Below, piece after piece: positions 1-8,791 of a stretch of 64,000 bases of DNA. Position 1 is the stretch's first letter. The number at the start of each line of letters is the position of its first letter. The notes beneath the pieces are model-generated. The model searched no databases. It was not told the origin of the DNA and saw only the letters and a list, made by a program, of their open reading frames with translations. Source of the DNA: Ruminococcaceae bacterium R-25 (GTDB taxonomy: Bacteria; Bacillota; Clostridia; Saccharofermentanales; Saccharofermentanaceae); assembly GCA_003149065.1 (NCBI GenBank), contig QGFZ01000003.1:124001-188000 (forward strand), written 5' to 3'. The position numbers and the translations under genes are program-made.

Positions 1-106
1 ATCCTAAGAGGAGGGATTCAACGACAAGAATTGTCGCAAAGATGGTGTAGCTTATCAGGATCGTAAGGTGCGAAGTCTGAAACAGTTCTCTGTCGTTTAT
101 ACTCAT
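1..106 (-). CDS. N-terminal fragment of a membrane protein (cut by left edge)
   Basis: Only the first 35 codons are inside the window. Translation starts at an ATG (106-104) five bases after the TGA of the upstream c-di-GMP regulator. The ribosome binding site AGAGGG lies in the last codons of that gene, so the two are probably translationally coupled. After a short polar start (MSINDRELFQ) the visible part becomes strongly hydrophobic, which suggests a first transmembrane helix at about residues 14-35. The product may be a membrane sensor such as a histidine kinase or another cyclic-di-GMP enzyme, but that is only inferred from the neighbour. The family cannot be assigned. Confidence 0.6.
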   Translation of the reverse strand, partial: MSINDRELFQTSHLTILISYTIFATILVVESLLLG

Positions 107-111
107 TTAAT

Positions 112-2472
112 TCACCCTCTTAATCTGTAATCTTTATCTTCATCTAAAATGGACAGCATTATCTCAGCAAAATCAGGGTCAAACTGTGTGCCCTTTCCGT
201 TTTCGAGTTCGCTCCTGATCTTTTCCTGAGAAAGGTGGGGTCTGTAGCTTCTGTCAGATGACATTGCGTCATAAGCATCGGCAACAGCGATGATCCTCGC
301 TTCTTCCGGGATCTCAGTTCCCTTAAGGCCTGAAGGATAGCCTGTGCCGTCGTATCTTTCGTGGTGATACATTGCGCACAGCTCGAACTTCGGATCGTTC
401 TCGATATTTTTTAATATTGAAGCGCCCAGGGCAGAATGTGCCTTGATGGCCTTGAATTCTTCGTCGGTGAGTGTAGAGGGTTTATTGAGGATACCGTCCG
501 GGATCCCTATCTTGCCGACGTCATGCAGGAGTGCGAGAACGTAGATCTCATCCTGTCTGGAATCCGGAAAACCGCTTCTTTTGGCGATCATCCTGGAATA
601 TTCCGCAACGCGGGAAGAGTGGCCCTTTGTATGGACGTCTTTGGTGTCGATCGCTGCAGCAAGAGACCTTACTATCTGCATGAAGAGATCCTTATTTTCT
701 CGCGTCTTCTGCTCGACTTCGAAATAGAGCTGGTTCTGCAAAGTAACGAGCTCAATGAGGTTATTTACACGGAGCCTTAATATTTCCGGAACAAAAGGCT
801 TTCTTATAAAGTCCATAGCGCCCAGGGAAAGTCCTTCGCGCTCAGCGCCTTCGCTCTCGTCTGCAGTAAGGAAGATGACAGGGATCTTTGAAGCCTGGGT
901 TTCCAATGAATGTAGTTTCTTTATACAGTCAAAGCCGCTCATGCCGGGCATCTTAACGTCAAGCAGAATAAGGTTGGGCAGCTCGTTTTCTTTGTCCAGA
1001 TAATCGAAAAGAGCTTCTCCGGATCTTAGAGCCGTAACGTGAATGCCGCCGGCACTCAGGATCTTTCCGGCTACCTGGAGATTTATGACGTCATCATCAA
1101 CGACAACGACTTTTTTGACCTTTTTTGTCTCTATAAGTTCCTGCCTGCTTCCGACGAATTCCTGCTCATGCGTGATGACCATTTTCTCAGATGCCTTGGC
1201 ATCCCAGTTATCCACGAGATGTGAAATGACCTTATCAATTGAATCGGCTCTGATATCCGTCAGGAATACGAAATACTGGTCCTTGCCGTTTCTCATGAAG
1301 ATATCCGATTTGCGCAAAGACTCTCTGATATGGCTTCCGAATTCATCGACGCTGTCATAGAACCTGTTATCCTTGACACCGTCAGCAGGTGAGAGCGTGA
1401 TCAGAACCTTGCATGCGTTAATTCGGTGGCGCAGGATATATCTGATGACATAGCGGTATACAGGCGAAAAAGAGTCCTTATCGAGCTGGAGTGCAACGTC
1501 CTGGATGGAACGCTCGCCTAAGATCTCTGAGATCTTTTGGATATCGTGAAGTGCATTGTCGCTTTCGTCTTCCACGTCGTCATCGTAAAGGCCGTAGCCG
1601 TGCTTGCCGTTTTTCTTGACGGCATAAAGAGACTTATCCGCGAGTTTTAAAAGGGCATTATAATCGTTGCCGTATCTCGGAACGAAGATGCCGCCGATCG
1701 AAGCACCTAACGGGATACTCATATCATCGCCCATGAGTTCTTTTGCGCTTTTTGTTATACCGTCATTGATTTCATTTGATATTGCGGCAACGTCTGATTC
1801 ATAGGTGATGCCTGCTGCAAAAGCGACAAATTCATCCCCGCCGATACGGCCGCATTTGCTGCCTGTAGGCATTGCTTTGCGGATAATGTCAGCACAGGCT
1901 ATGATGACTTTGTCACCCATCCCGTGGCCGTAGATATCGTTTACGAGCTTAAAAGAATCGAGGTCGATCATCATGAGGCACCCGGTCTTTTCGGAACACA
2001 TCTTAGAGAGTTCTGAACCTGTCGCACCCTTGTTAAGAAGGCCGGTGAGCTTATCTATAGTGGCCTCGTTTTTAAGGACATGGATCTCCTGGGAATTTGA
2101 CATGATGTTGTCGATCCTTCTAAGGAGAACGTCAGGGTTAAAAGGCTTTCTGATAAAGTCTGAAACGCCTACCTCAAAACCTCTTGTCTCAGTCTCGACG
2201 TCTTCATCTGCAGTAAGGAAAACAACGGGTGTCTTCATGAGGCCTTTTTCCTGCTCGACCTTTCTTAATCTGTCGAGAGTTTCAAAGCCATCCATAACGG
2301 GCATCTTGATATCAAGAAGCACGAGATCGGGCATTCCGTTTTCTTTTACATATTCCAGGAAAGAACTGCCGGACTTAAAGGCCGTGACACGCATATTGTT
2401 CTTGCTAAGGATATGACCTGCCATTTTCAGGTTGGCAGTGTCGTCATCAACAACGATAATCCACTTTGCCAT
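112..2472 (-). CDS. Response regulator with REC-GGDEF-degenerate GGDEF-REC-HD-GYP architecture (c-di-GMP turnover)
   Basis: A cytoplasmic 786-residue protein predicted both to make and to break cyclic di-GMP. REC1 (about 5-125) has the phospho-acceptor Asp in LLDIKMP and the Lys in RKPF. A GGDEF domain follows with an intact GGDEF motif near residue 211 and no RxxD inhibitory site before it. Residues about 310-440 look like a second, degenerate GGDEF domain: GKDQY replaces the active motif, but RKSD sits at the I-site spacing. REC2 (about 453-575) is intact. A C-terminal HD-GYP phosphodiesterase (about 600-780) keeps LLHDVGKIG and HHERYDGTGYP. The start was set at the internal ATG preceded by ACGAGG; a longer reading frame upstream has no good ribosome binding site. 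Coupled to the gene at the left edge. Confidence 0.9.
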   Translation of the reverse strand: MAKWIIVVDDDTANLKMAGHILSKNNMRVTAFKSGSSFLEYVKENGMPDLVLLDIKMPVMDGFETLDRLRKVEQEKGLMKTPVVFLTADEDVETETRGFEVGVSDFIRKPFNPDVLLRRIDNIMSNSQEIHVLKNEATIDKLTGLLNKGATGSELSKMCSEKTGCLMMIDLDSFKLVNDIYGHGMGDKVIIACADIIRKAMPTGSKCGRIGGDEFVAFAAGITYESDVAAISNEINDGITKSAKELMGDDMSIPLGASIGGIFVPRYGNDYNALLKLADKSLYAVKKNGKHGYGLYDDDVEDESDNALHDIQKISEILGERSIQDVALQLDKDSFSPVYRYVIRYILRHRINACKVLITLSPADGVKDNRFYDSVDEFGSHIRESLRKSDIFMRNGKDQYFVFLTDIRADSIDKVISHLVDNWDAKASEKMVITHEQEFVGSRQELIETKKVKKVVVVDDDVINLQVAGKILSAGGIHVTALRSGEALFDYLDKENELPNLILLDVKMPGMSGFDCIKKLHSLETQASKIPVIFLTADESEGAEREGLSLGAMDFIRKPFVPEILRLRVNNLIELVTLQNQLYFEVEQKTRENKDLFMQIVRSLAAAIDTKDVHTKGHSSRVAEYSRMIAKRSGFPDSRQDEIYVLALLHDVGKIGIPDGILNKPSTLTDEEFKAIKAHSALGASILKNIENDPKFELCAMYHHERYDGTGYPSGLKGTEIPEEARIIAVADAYDAMSSDRSYRPHLSQEKIRSELENGKGTQFDPDFAEIMLSILDEDKDYRLRG

Positions 2473-2685
2473 ATTAGATACCTCGTAATAAACAAAGATC
2501 AGCATTAGATTTTAAAATAATAACATGGAGGCATATCCAAAGTCGCTACCCGCGGACGGAATTTGCATAAAAATATCCGTTTTTTGATTACTTTTCTTAA
2601 CAGTACCTTAATCTCCGCGGTTTTCCCTTGAAATGTCATTTTTTGAATGGCAAACTAATCGCAATGAAATTGGGGGTAATTTAAT

Positions 2686-3444
2686 ATGTTAGAAGTCAAA
2701 AACGTAACTAAGCGTTACGGAAAAAACGTCGCATGCAATGATGTATCTTTTACGTTGGAACCCGGTACGCTGACTGTCCTTTTGGGACCTAACGGTGCAG
2801 GTAAGAGCACGATCATCAAGTCGATCATCGGCTTTCTTAAGTACGACGGATCCATTACCGTAAACGGTATGGTCAACAAGTCCGTGCAGGCAAGAAAGAT
2901 ACTGGGATATATCCCTGAGATGCCGTCACTTTATCCTTCGCTTACCGTTATCGAGCACATGGAATTCATCGCAAGGGCATATAAGCTTACGGACTATAAG
3001 GACCGTATCAACATGCTTCTTGAGCGTTTTGAATTGGATGACAAGCGCAAGAAGTTCGGTGACGAGCTCTCGAAAGGTATGCAGCAGAAGTTAAACCTCT
3101 GCCTGGGCCTTTTGCCTGATCCCGACATCATACTTCTTGACGAGCCTTTGTTAGGCCTTGATCCCCATGCGATCAAAGAACTCAAGAATTATATCGAGGA
3201 GATGCGCAAGGCAGGCAAGACCATGCTTATCAGTACCCACATCATCGACAGTGTCGACATGCTCTGGGACAGAACGATAATCATGCAGGGCGGCCAGATC
3301 AAAGCGAACGTAACAAGAGCTGAAGTCGATGAGAGCGGCAAGTCTTTGGAAGACCTGTTCTTCGAAGTTACGGAAGGCATCGAAGAGTCATCTGTTAAAA
3401 GCGAAGGAGAGCCTCAGGTAAGTGAAGGAGCGCCCTCGGTATGA
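2686..3444 (+). CDS. ABC transporter ATP-binding protein
   Basis: A 252-residue ABC ATPase that would power the membrane protein encoded immediately downstream. Walker A is GPNGAGKST (about residue 34), the signature is LSKGMQQ (about 130), and Walker B is IILLDEPLLGLD with the switch His in STHI. The length fits a single nucleotide-binding domain, with an acidic Ser/Glu-rich tail added at the C terminus. A GGGGG ribosome binding site lies 9 bases before the ATG. The last codon overlaps the next start as ATGA, the usual sign of a coupled ATPase-permease pair. It resembles ABC-2/exporter ATPases (CcmA-like). The substrate is unknown. Confidence 0.92.
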   Translation: MLEVKNVTKRYGKNVACNDVSFTLEPGTLTVLLGPNGAGKSTIIKSIIGFLKYDGSITVNGMVNKSVQARKILGYIPEMPSLYPSLTVIEHMEFIARAYKLTDYKDRINMLLERFELDDKRKKFGDELSKGMQQKLNLCLGLLPDPDIILLDEPLLGLDPHAIKELKNYIEEMRKAGKTMLISTHIIDSVDMLWDRTIIMQGGQIKANVTRAEVDESGKSLEDLFFEVTEGIEESSVKSEGEPQVSEGAPSV

Positions 3445-5135
3445 GACTTTTCTTTTATTACGCTTCACACTCACTTCTTAATACGATTAGGAAGGTAATG
3501 AAGACCTGGGTTGCTTTGATCCTAGTCTTCATTGTATTCGGCTGCTTGATGGGCTTTGTCGGAAGTCTTTTCGACAAGAAAAAGGGTTCTTCTGAACCGG
3601 ACCAGACCTCTATAATTGAACTTGATGAAGGTGAAGGACCCGGTGAAGAGATCAGCCTCGAAGATGCAGTAAGCGAACAGGCTGCAAAATCAAAGTTTGC
3701 AGCTTTTATGGACGAGCATGATCTCACGAAAGAGATGATCGTTGATATTGCTATCTCTGCAATATTCCTTTTAGTTCTTGCGACGAACATCTTAAATTCG
3801 CAGAATTCTTCGAAGATATTCCTGCCTGCCGACGTGCCGATGCTGTTCTCATCACCGATGAAACCCCAGTCAGTATTGATGTTCAGGCTCTTATGCACAC
3901 TCGGATCATCATTGCTCGTGTCACTTTTCATGCTGTTCCAGCTCCCGAATCTGACTATTAATGCCGGACTCCCGATGTGGGGCGCTGTATCTCTGGTCAT
4001 CGTATATGCGTTGATCCTGGTATTCAGCACGCTGGTACAGGTTATTTTCTACACGATCACATCCAGATTTAAGACAGGCACCGGAAACATTAAGACTTTC
4101 CTTGCTGCCGTATACGGCGCTATAGCTCTCGGGTTCCTCGCATTCACGGTTATCGGCAAGCTCGATGTTGTCGACGGATTATTTGCATATTTTGCAAGCC
4201 CCAAGACACATTGGGTACCGTTCTGGGGATGGCTCAGAGGCATTTCTTACAATGCATGCATCGGAAATATAACGATGTCTCTTGTATATCTGGGACTTTT
4301 CGTCGCAGCATGTGCAGTTCTCGTGCTCGTTATCTGGAAGCTCAAGGCTGACTTCTATGAAGATGCAATGTTTGCAGCTGAGCACAAGGCTGAAGTGATG
4401 GAGGGCATGAAGAGATCTCAGAAGGGCGGAGTTGTCACAAGAGATAAGGCGAGAAAGGGAAAGATCGACAGAGAAGGATTCCATTACGGATCCGGCGCGA
4501 ATGTTTTCCTCTATAAGGCTGTCTTTAACAGATTCAGATTCGCAAAGCTCAAGGTATTCTCCACCACCATGATCATCTACACGATCATTGCAGGCGTTGT
4601 TTCATGGTTTGCAAAAGACTACACAGGCGGAGATCCGTTCTTCATCCCTGCTGCAGTACTCGGAGCCATGGCTTTCTACAGGACAATGGGCGATCCGATC
4701 AGGGAAGACACCTCAAAGGATTTCTTCCTCCTGATCCCCGAAAAGCCTCACAAGAAGCTCATGTATTCATTGCTCGGCTGCCTTTGCGTTACTGCGATCG
4801 ACCTGCTTCTGCCTATCGTCGTATCTGCGGTAATGCTTAAGACAAATCCCGCAACGGTAATAGTATGGTTCCTTTTCATACTGTCCGTAAGCTTCTTTGC
4901 AACGGTTGTAGGAACGCTCATCTCCTTGTCGCTCCCTAAGGACCAGGCACAGACCCTATCGGTCGTAGTTCAGATGATATTCTTCTACTTCGGACTTACA
5001 CCGTCCGCTGCAGCAGTCATCATCGGAATACTTACAGGACACGTGATCATTGCAGTAGCTGTCGGAGCTGTGATCAATATCATCATTGGCTTTTTGGTAT
5101 CCTTGTTCCTGCCTTTGGTCATCGGAAGAAAATAA
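3441..5135 (+). CDS. ABC exporter membrane subunit
   Basis: A 564-residue integral membrane protein, partner of the preceding ATPase through a 4-base ATGA overlap. One hydrophobic segment lies near residues 22-44 and is followed by an acidic loop (about 50-90). Several helices span about 95-300. A cationic cytoplasmic loop (about 320-370, rich in Lys/Arg) precedes a second block of helices at about 385-560. This size and two-block layout resemble the putative ABC exporter family rather than a classical 6-helix ABC-2 permease. The exported substrate cannot be read from the sequence. A perfect AT-rich terminator follows. Confidence 0.8.
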   Translation: MRLFFYYASHSLLNTIRKVMKTWVALILVFIVFGCLMGFVGSLFDKKKGSSEPDQTSIIELDEGEGPGEEISLEDAVSEQAAKSKFAAFMDEHDLTKEMIVDIAISAIFLLVLATNILNSQNSSKIFLPADVPMLFSSPMKPQSVLMFRLLCTLGSSLLVSLFMLFQLPNLTINAGLPMWGAVSLVIVYALILVFSTLVQVIFYTITSRFKTGTGNIKTFLAAVYGAIALGFLAFTVIGKLDVVDGLFAYFASPKTHWVPFWGWLRGISYNACIGNITMSLVYLGLFVAACAVLVLVIWKLKADFYEDAMFAAEHKAEVMEGMKRSQKGGVVTRDKARKGKIDREGFHYGSGANVFLYKAVFNRFRFAKLKVFSTTMIIYTIIAGVVSWFAKDYTGGDPFFIPAAVLGAMAFYRTMGDPIREDTSKDFFLLIPEKPHKKLMYSLLGCLCVTAIDLLLPIVVSAVMLKTNPATVIVWFLFILSVSFFATVVGTLISLSLPKDQAQTLSVVVQMIFFYFGLTPSAAAVIIGILTGHVIIAVAVGAVINIIIGFLVSLFLPLVIGRK

Positions 5136-5171
5136 GGCAGATTACAATACATAGATAGCTGTCTATATAAA

Positions 5172-5211
5172 GGAATATGTAACATTTTTATGTTTTACAT
5201 ATTCCTTTTTT
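5172..5211 (+). terminator. Rho-independent terminator after the ABC exporter
   Basis: Perfect 11-bp stem GGAATATGTAA / TTACATATTCC with a 12-base loop, followed by six T. The stem is A/T-rich but uninterrupted. A possible promoter of the next gene (TTGACG at 5210) begins in the T tract. Confidence 0.85.
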
Positions 5212-5269
5212 GACGATAGAATTATGTTGTTACAATCCGTTTGTATCAGATATGGGAGCAGTTGAATCT

Positions 5270-7036
5270 ATGGATATTTTCATGTTTATAACCCTTTTCG
5301 GAGGCTTGGCATTCTTCCTGTATGGAATGAAACTCTTGTCTGATTCATTGAAGAAGACAGCAGGCGGCCGTTTGGAAAAACTACTCAACAAAGCTACTGA
5401 CAATCAATTTAAAGGTCTTACTATAGGTGCGATCATCACGATCGCCATACAGTCCTCATCAGCCATGACAGTCATGCTGGTAGGTTTTGTTAACTCCGGC
5501 ATCATGGAACTGCCCCAGACCGTAGGCGTTATCTTCGGTTCTGACATCGGTACGACACTTACAGCGTGGATCTTATCCCTTGCAGGCATCGATTCAGGCG
5601 ACAATATATTTCTCAGGCTCTTAAAGCCTTCGTGCTTCTCTTTGATCTTTGCGCTTATCGGCATTATCCTCATAATGGTTGCCAAGAAGCAGAAGAACAA
5701 GGATATCGGTACGATGCTCTTAGGCTTCTCAATTCTCATGCAGGGTATGACAATGATGTCCTCGTCCATGGAACCTTTGAAGGAGATGGACAGCTTCGTA
5801 TCTCTCATGACTGCGTTTAAGAATCCGCTCTTAGGCGTTTTCTCAGGCGCGATCGTTACAGGCATCATCCAGAGTTCTGCTGCCGCTATCGGTATCCTGC
5901 AGTCGATCTCCATGACAGGCCAGCTTACTTACGGCATGGCTATCCCGCTCGTAATGGGTGCCAATATCGGAACCTGCATGACGGCGGTCCTCTCATCCAT
6001 CGGTGTTAACAGAGACGCTAAGAGAGTTACGGTGATCCATGTTGCGATCAAGCTCATCGGTACTGTTGTATGGCTTATCGTATTCTATTCAGTCAACGCT
6101 ATTGTTGATTTCGATTTCATGAACAGTCCTGTAAATATCGTAGGTGTCGCTGCTATCCACTCGGTATTTAATATCGCAAATACAGTGCTCTTGTTCCCGT
6201 TCTCAAAGCTTCTCGTAAAGCTTGCACACCTCATAGTCAAGGAGACAGCAGAAGAGCAGGAGTTCAAGCTCGACGAGCGTCTCATGCTTACACCTTCGAT
6301 CGCTGTAGGTGAGTGCCGCAACATGATGGTCAAGATGGTAACAAAGGCAAAGGACGGCCTCGACAAGTCCATGGGCATGATCCTTACAGGTTACAATGCC
6401 ACTGATTTCGACTACATCAAGAAAAACGAGGAAAAGGTTGACGGTTACGAAGATATCTTAGGTTCTTACTTAATGAAGCTCACGACAACACAGCACTTGA
6501 GCGAAGACGATAAGAACAGGTCTTCACGTATCCTCCAGGCGATCGGTGAAGTCGAGAGAATCGCTGACCACGCCAATTACTTATCTGATTCCACAGAAGA
6601 GATTGCAAATAAGCATCTCGAGTTCTCTGATGCCGCAAAGGCAGAACTCGCAATGGTAATTCCCGCCGTCCGTGAGATCTACACGATGGCATTGGACTGC
6701 TACCTCTCCAATAATGCAAAGGGCGCGGAAAATGTCGGACCTTTGAGGATCGTTATCAGTGAGATGTGCGATGAGTTTAAGGCTAACCACGTTGAGAGAC
6801 TTGCTACGGGCAGCTGCACAACCGAGCAGGGCTTCGTATTTAACGATATCCTCTACAGCTGCGTAAGAATCGCTGAGCACAGCCTCAATATCGCTGCTAT
6901 CGCATACAGATACAAGGTATCTTCCAAGAAGCAGCCCGATACTTACATGCACGACTTCAAGCAGCGTAAGAAGAGCGACGAGAAGAAGTACGAAGAGTAC
7001 ATTCAGAAGTTCAGACACCCGGAAGCTAAAGCTTAA
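5270..7036 (+). CDS. Na+/phosphate cotransporter family protein with C-terminal PhoU-like domain
   Basis: Predicted sodium-dependent inorganic phosphate carrier of the NptA/YjbB type, 588 residues from the chosen start. The membrane part (about 1-320) contains the two inverted NaPi repeats, each with its QSS signature: QSSSAMTV in the first and QSSAAAIG in the second. A helical PhoU-like region (about 345-560) follows, as in bacterial PF02690 proteins. The ATG at 5270 was preferred because it begins a typical N terminus (MDIFMFITLFGGLAFFLYG) behind GGGAG; an upstream in-frame start would add 20 polar residues. Its stop codon overlaps that of the convergent phosphoesterase gene. Confidence 0.9.
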   Translation: MDIFMFITLFGGLAFFLYGMKLLSDSLKKTAGGRLEKLLNKATDNQFKGLTIGAIITIAIQSSSAMTVMLVGFVNSGIMELPQTVGVIFGSDIGTTLTAWILSLAGIDSGDNIFLRLLKPSCFSLIFALIGIILIMVAKKQKNKDIGTMLLGFSILMQGMTMMSSSMEPLKEMDSFVSLMTAFKNPLLGVFSGAIVTGIIQSSAAAIGILQSISMTGQLTYGMAIPLVMGANIGTCMTAVLSSIGVNRDAKRVTVIHVAIKLIGTVVWLIVFYSVNAIVDFDFMNSPVNIVGVAAIHSVFNIANTVLLFPFSKLLVKLAHLIVKETAEEQEFKLDERLMLTPSIAVGECRNMMVKMVTKAKDGLDKSMGMILTGYNATDFDYIKKNEEKVDGYEDILGSYLMKLTTTQHLSEDDKNRSSRILQAIGEVERIADHANYLSDSTEEIANKHLEFSDAAKAELAMVIPAVREIYTMALDCYLSNNAKGAENVGPLRIVISEMCDEFKANHVERLATGSCTTEQGFVFNDILYSCVRIAEHSLNIAAIAYRYKVSSKKQPDTYMHDFKQRKKSDEKKYEEYIQKFRHPEAKA

Positions 7037-7581
7037 TCGCAGAGGCAGTATTTGACATCATATCGGCCGTCATCTTCCATATCCATGACCATATAGCCCC
7101 GCTTTGAACCGCCGCGGGGGATCGATAGTGATCCCGGATTTAGGATGCGCGGGCCGGAAAAGCTCGTCCCGAATCCTGATTCATAGAACCTGTTAAATTC
7201 CGAGACAGCATCACCGAAACTGTCGTAGGGAACATGTGTGTGGCCGAACATGCAGATGTCACAGCCGTTCTCCTGAGCAGTGAGCGACAACGTCAGCAGT
7301 CCGTAATTTACCTTCTGGCGGTGGCCGTGAGCGCAGAATATCTTATGGCCGTTAAGAGTGAAAGCTGCAAAGTCCCTTACGATATCCTGATCACAGTAAG
7401 TATCGCAGTTCCCCCTTACGAAAATGCAGGGAGTCTTGGGTGCGCCCGCCCATCTTGCGATCTCAGACTGTGAGAATTCCGCGTCTCCCAGATGGATCAG
7501 CATGTCAGGATTTTCTTTCAATATCGCGGCCTTTAAGGGGCCGTTTATTCCGTGTGAATCACTTACTATCAGTATCTTCAT
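7033..7581 (-). CDS. Metallophosphoesterase, YfcE/MJ0936 family
   Basis: A 182-residue cytosolic phosphodiesterase-like enzyme using two metal ions. All calcineurin-type metal motifs are visible: SDSHG (residues 7-11), HLGDAE (about 31), GNCD (about 58), AHGHR (about 84) and GHTH (about 112). The length matches the small YfcE family, which hydrolyses model phosphodiesters; the natural substrate is not known. It converges on the Na/phosphate cotransporter, and the two TAA stops share the same TTAA. The FkbM methyltransferase gene lies 12 bases upstream on the same strand, so the two are probably co-transcribed. Confidence 0.9.
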   Translation of the reverse strand: MKILIVSDSHGINGPLKAAILKENPDMLIHLGDAEFSQSEIARWAGAPKTPCIFVRGNCDTYCDQDIVRDFAAFTLNGHKIFCAHGHRQKVNYGLLTLSLTAQENGCDICMFGHTHVPYDSFGDAVSEFNRFYESGFGTSFSGPRILNPGSLSIPRGGSKRGYMVMDMEDDGRYDVKYCLCD

Positions 7582-7593
7582 GAGTTTTCCTTA

Positions 7594-8676
7594 TCAGATG
7601 AAATAGAAGTCCGTATCCCATCCCGGGATGCATCTTGTGTGGCGCATACAGATCTTATAATCGTCCCTTATCTCCATAACTTTTTTAACGATCGCGAAAA
7701 CATCCTCACTGCGGTGATAGCATGCGATCTTCATCAGGGGACGGTCTCTCCTGATGGTTTCCTTAGCGCCTTCGATCGCTTCAGATTCTGATCCTTCGAC
7801 ATCAAACTTAATAAAACTGACGTTATCAAGAGACAGAGAATCAACCGTTACGACATCTATGTCTATTGTCTTCTTCAGTTCAACATTGCTTGCCTGAAGA
7901 GCCCTCGTGCCCCTGCCTCTGGAAGCTGACACCTGTTCTGTGCCGACATGGCTTCCTACAAGCGCATTGACACATGTGATGTCGCTCCCAAGCGTTTCCG
8001 CGCACTCTTTAAGCTTCTTAAATGAGTGGCGCTCAGGCTCAACTGCAACGGCCTTTGTAAGGCACGGGAACTTATTAAGATATCTGGTGATCGTATCGCC
8101 GTAGTAAGCGCCCAGATCCACAAAGCAGCCTTCAGAAAGGTTTTCAAGCAAAGAGAATTCATCGTCAGGATCAGATTCTGCTTTTTCGAGATAAGAGATG
8201 TCACCTGTAAGCTTGTAGCTTATGTAATTCTCATAGCAAATGCGTGAAGTCTCATCAGACAGATTCTTGTAAACGTCTTCGATAAGGTCTTTGTTGGACT
8301 CAAAGTACTTACGCGTGAATAAGACATTTCCATACACGGGAACATCAGGAACATAGAGTTCTCTTTCAGACTTGATCTTTGCTACCTGCTCTAAAACTTC
8401 AGGTCTTGATGAACCGAAGCAGACGAGGACTATGAAATCCGCAGAGCCGTACTTTTCGCAGCATTCGGAATAAGAGATGACCTTATATTCATGGAACATC
8501 CGGTCCCTTACAAATCCGTCGCTCGCAAAAACAGCAACAACGAGGTCTTTGAGGCTGTACTTTTCCAGGACGGCAATGATCTTGTCAGCACCGTCTCCTG
8601 TGCCGTAGAGGGCTATGGGGCGGCGTTCTTTTGCGAGGTATTCCCAGAGATCAGTCTTTATTTTCGAGATATCCAT
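7594..8676 (-). CDS. FkbM family SAM-dependent methyltransferase
   Basis: A 360-residue protein with two parts. Residues about 25-140 resemble a small Rossmann-like sugar-binding domain (ALYGTGDGADK). Residues about 170-340 form the FkbM methyltransferase domain: FVDLGAYYGD is the SAM-binding loop, AVEPE follows strand 2, and IKFDVEGSE is the typical FkbM motif. Such proteins often methylate sugars or cell-surface glycans; the substrate is not visible here. The start is the ATG at 8676. An open frame runs 55 codons further upstream but would overlap the divergent DUF4349 gene and its leader. The ribosome binding site is weak. Confidence 0.85.
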   Translation of the reverse strand: MDISKIKTDLWEYLAKERRPIALYGTGDGADKIIAVLEKYSLKDLVVAVFASDGFVRDRMFHEYKVISYSECCEKYGSADFIVLVCFGSSRPEVLEQVAKIKSERELYVPDVPVYGNVLFTRKYFESNKDLIEDVYKNLSDETSRICYENYISYKLTGDISYLEKAESDPDDEFSLLENLSEGCFVDLGAYYGDTITRYLNKFPCLTKAVAVEPERHSFKKLKECAETLGSDITCVNALVGSHVGTEQVSASRGRGTRALQASNVELKKTIDIDVVTVDSLSLDNVSFIKFDVEGSESEAIEGAKETIRRDRPLMKIACYHRSEDVFAIVKKVMEIRDDYKICMRHTRCIPGWDTDFYFI

Positions 8677-8791
8677 AAGACCAAGTATAAACCAATGAAA
8701 AAATTTTTGGGCGGAGTGCAACATTTGGGCTTTTTTATCTGTATTTAGAGTAACAAAAGCAAAATTCAAATCCTTAACGGAGGGCATATTT

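Noticed and set aside
436..780. Plus-strand frames opposite the HD-GYP domain
   Set aside because: They are shadows of conserved catalytic sequence on the minus strand and lack start signals.
2506..2685. c-di-GMP riboswitch between the c-di-GMP regulator and the ABC genes
   Set aside because: A GGTAGCG-like string appears on the minus strand, but the paired GEMM helices and the conserved loops are missing.
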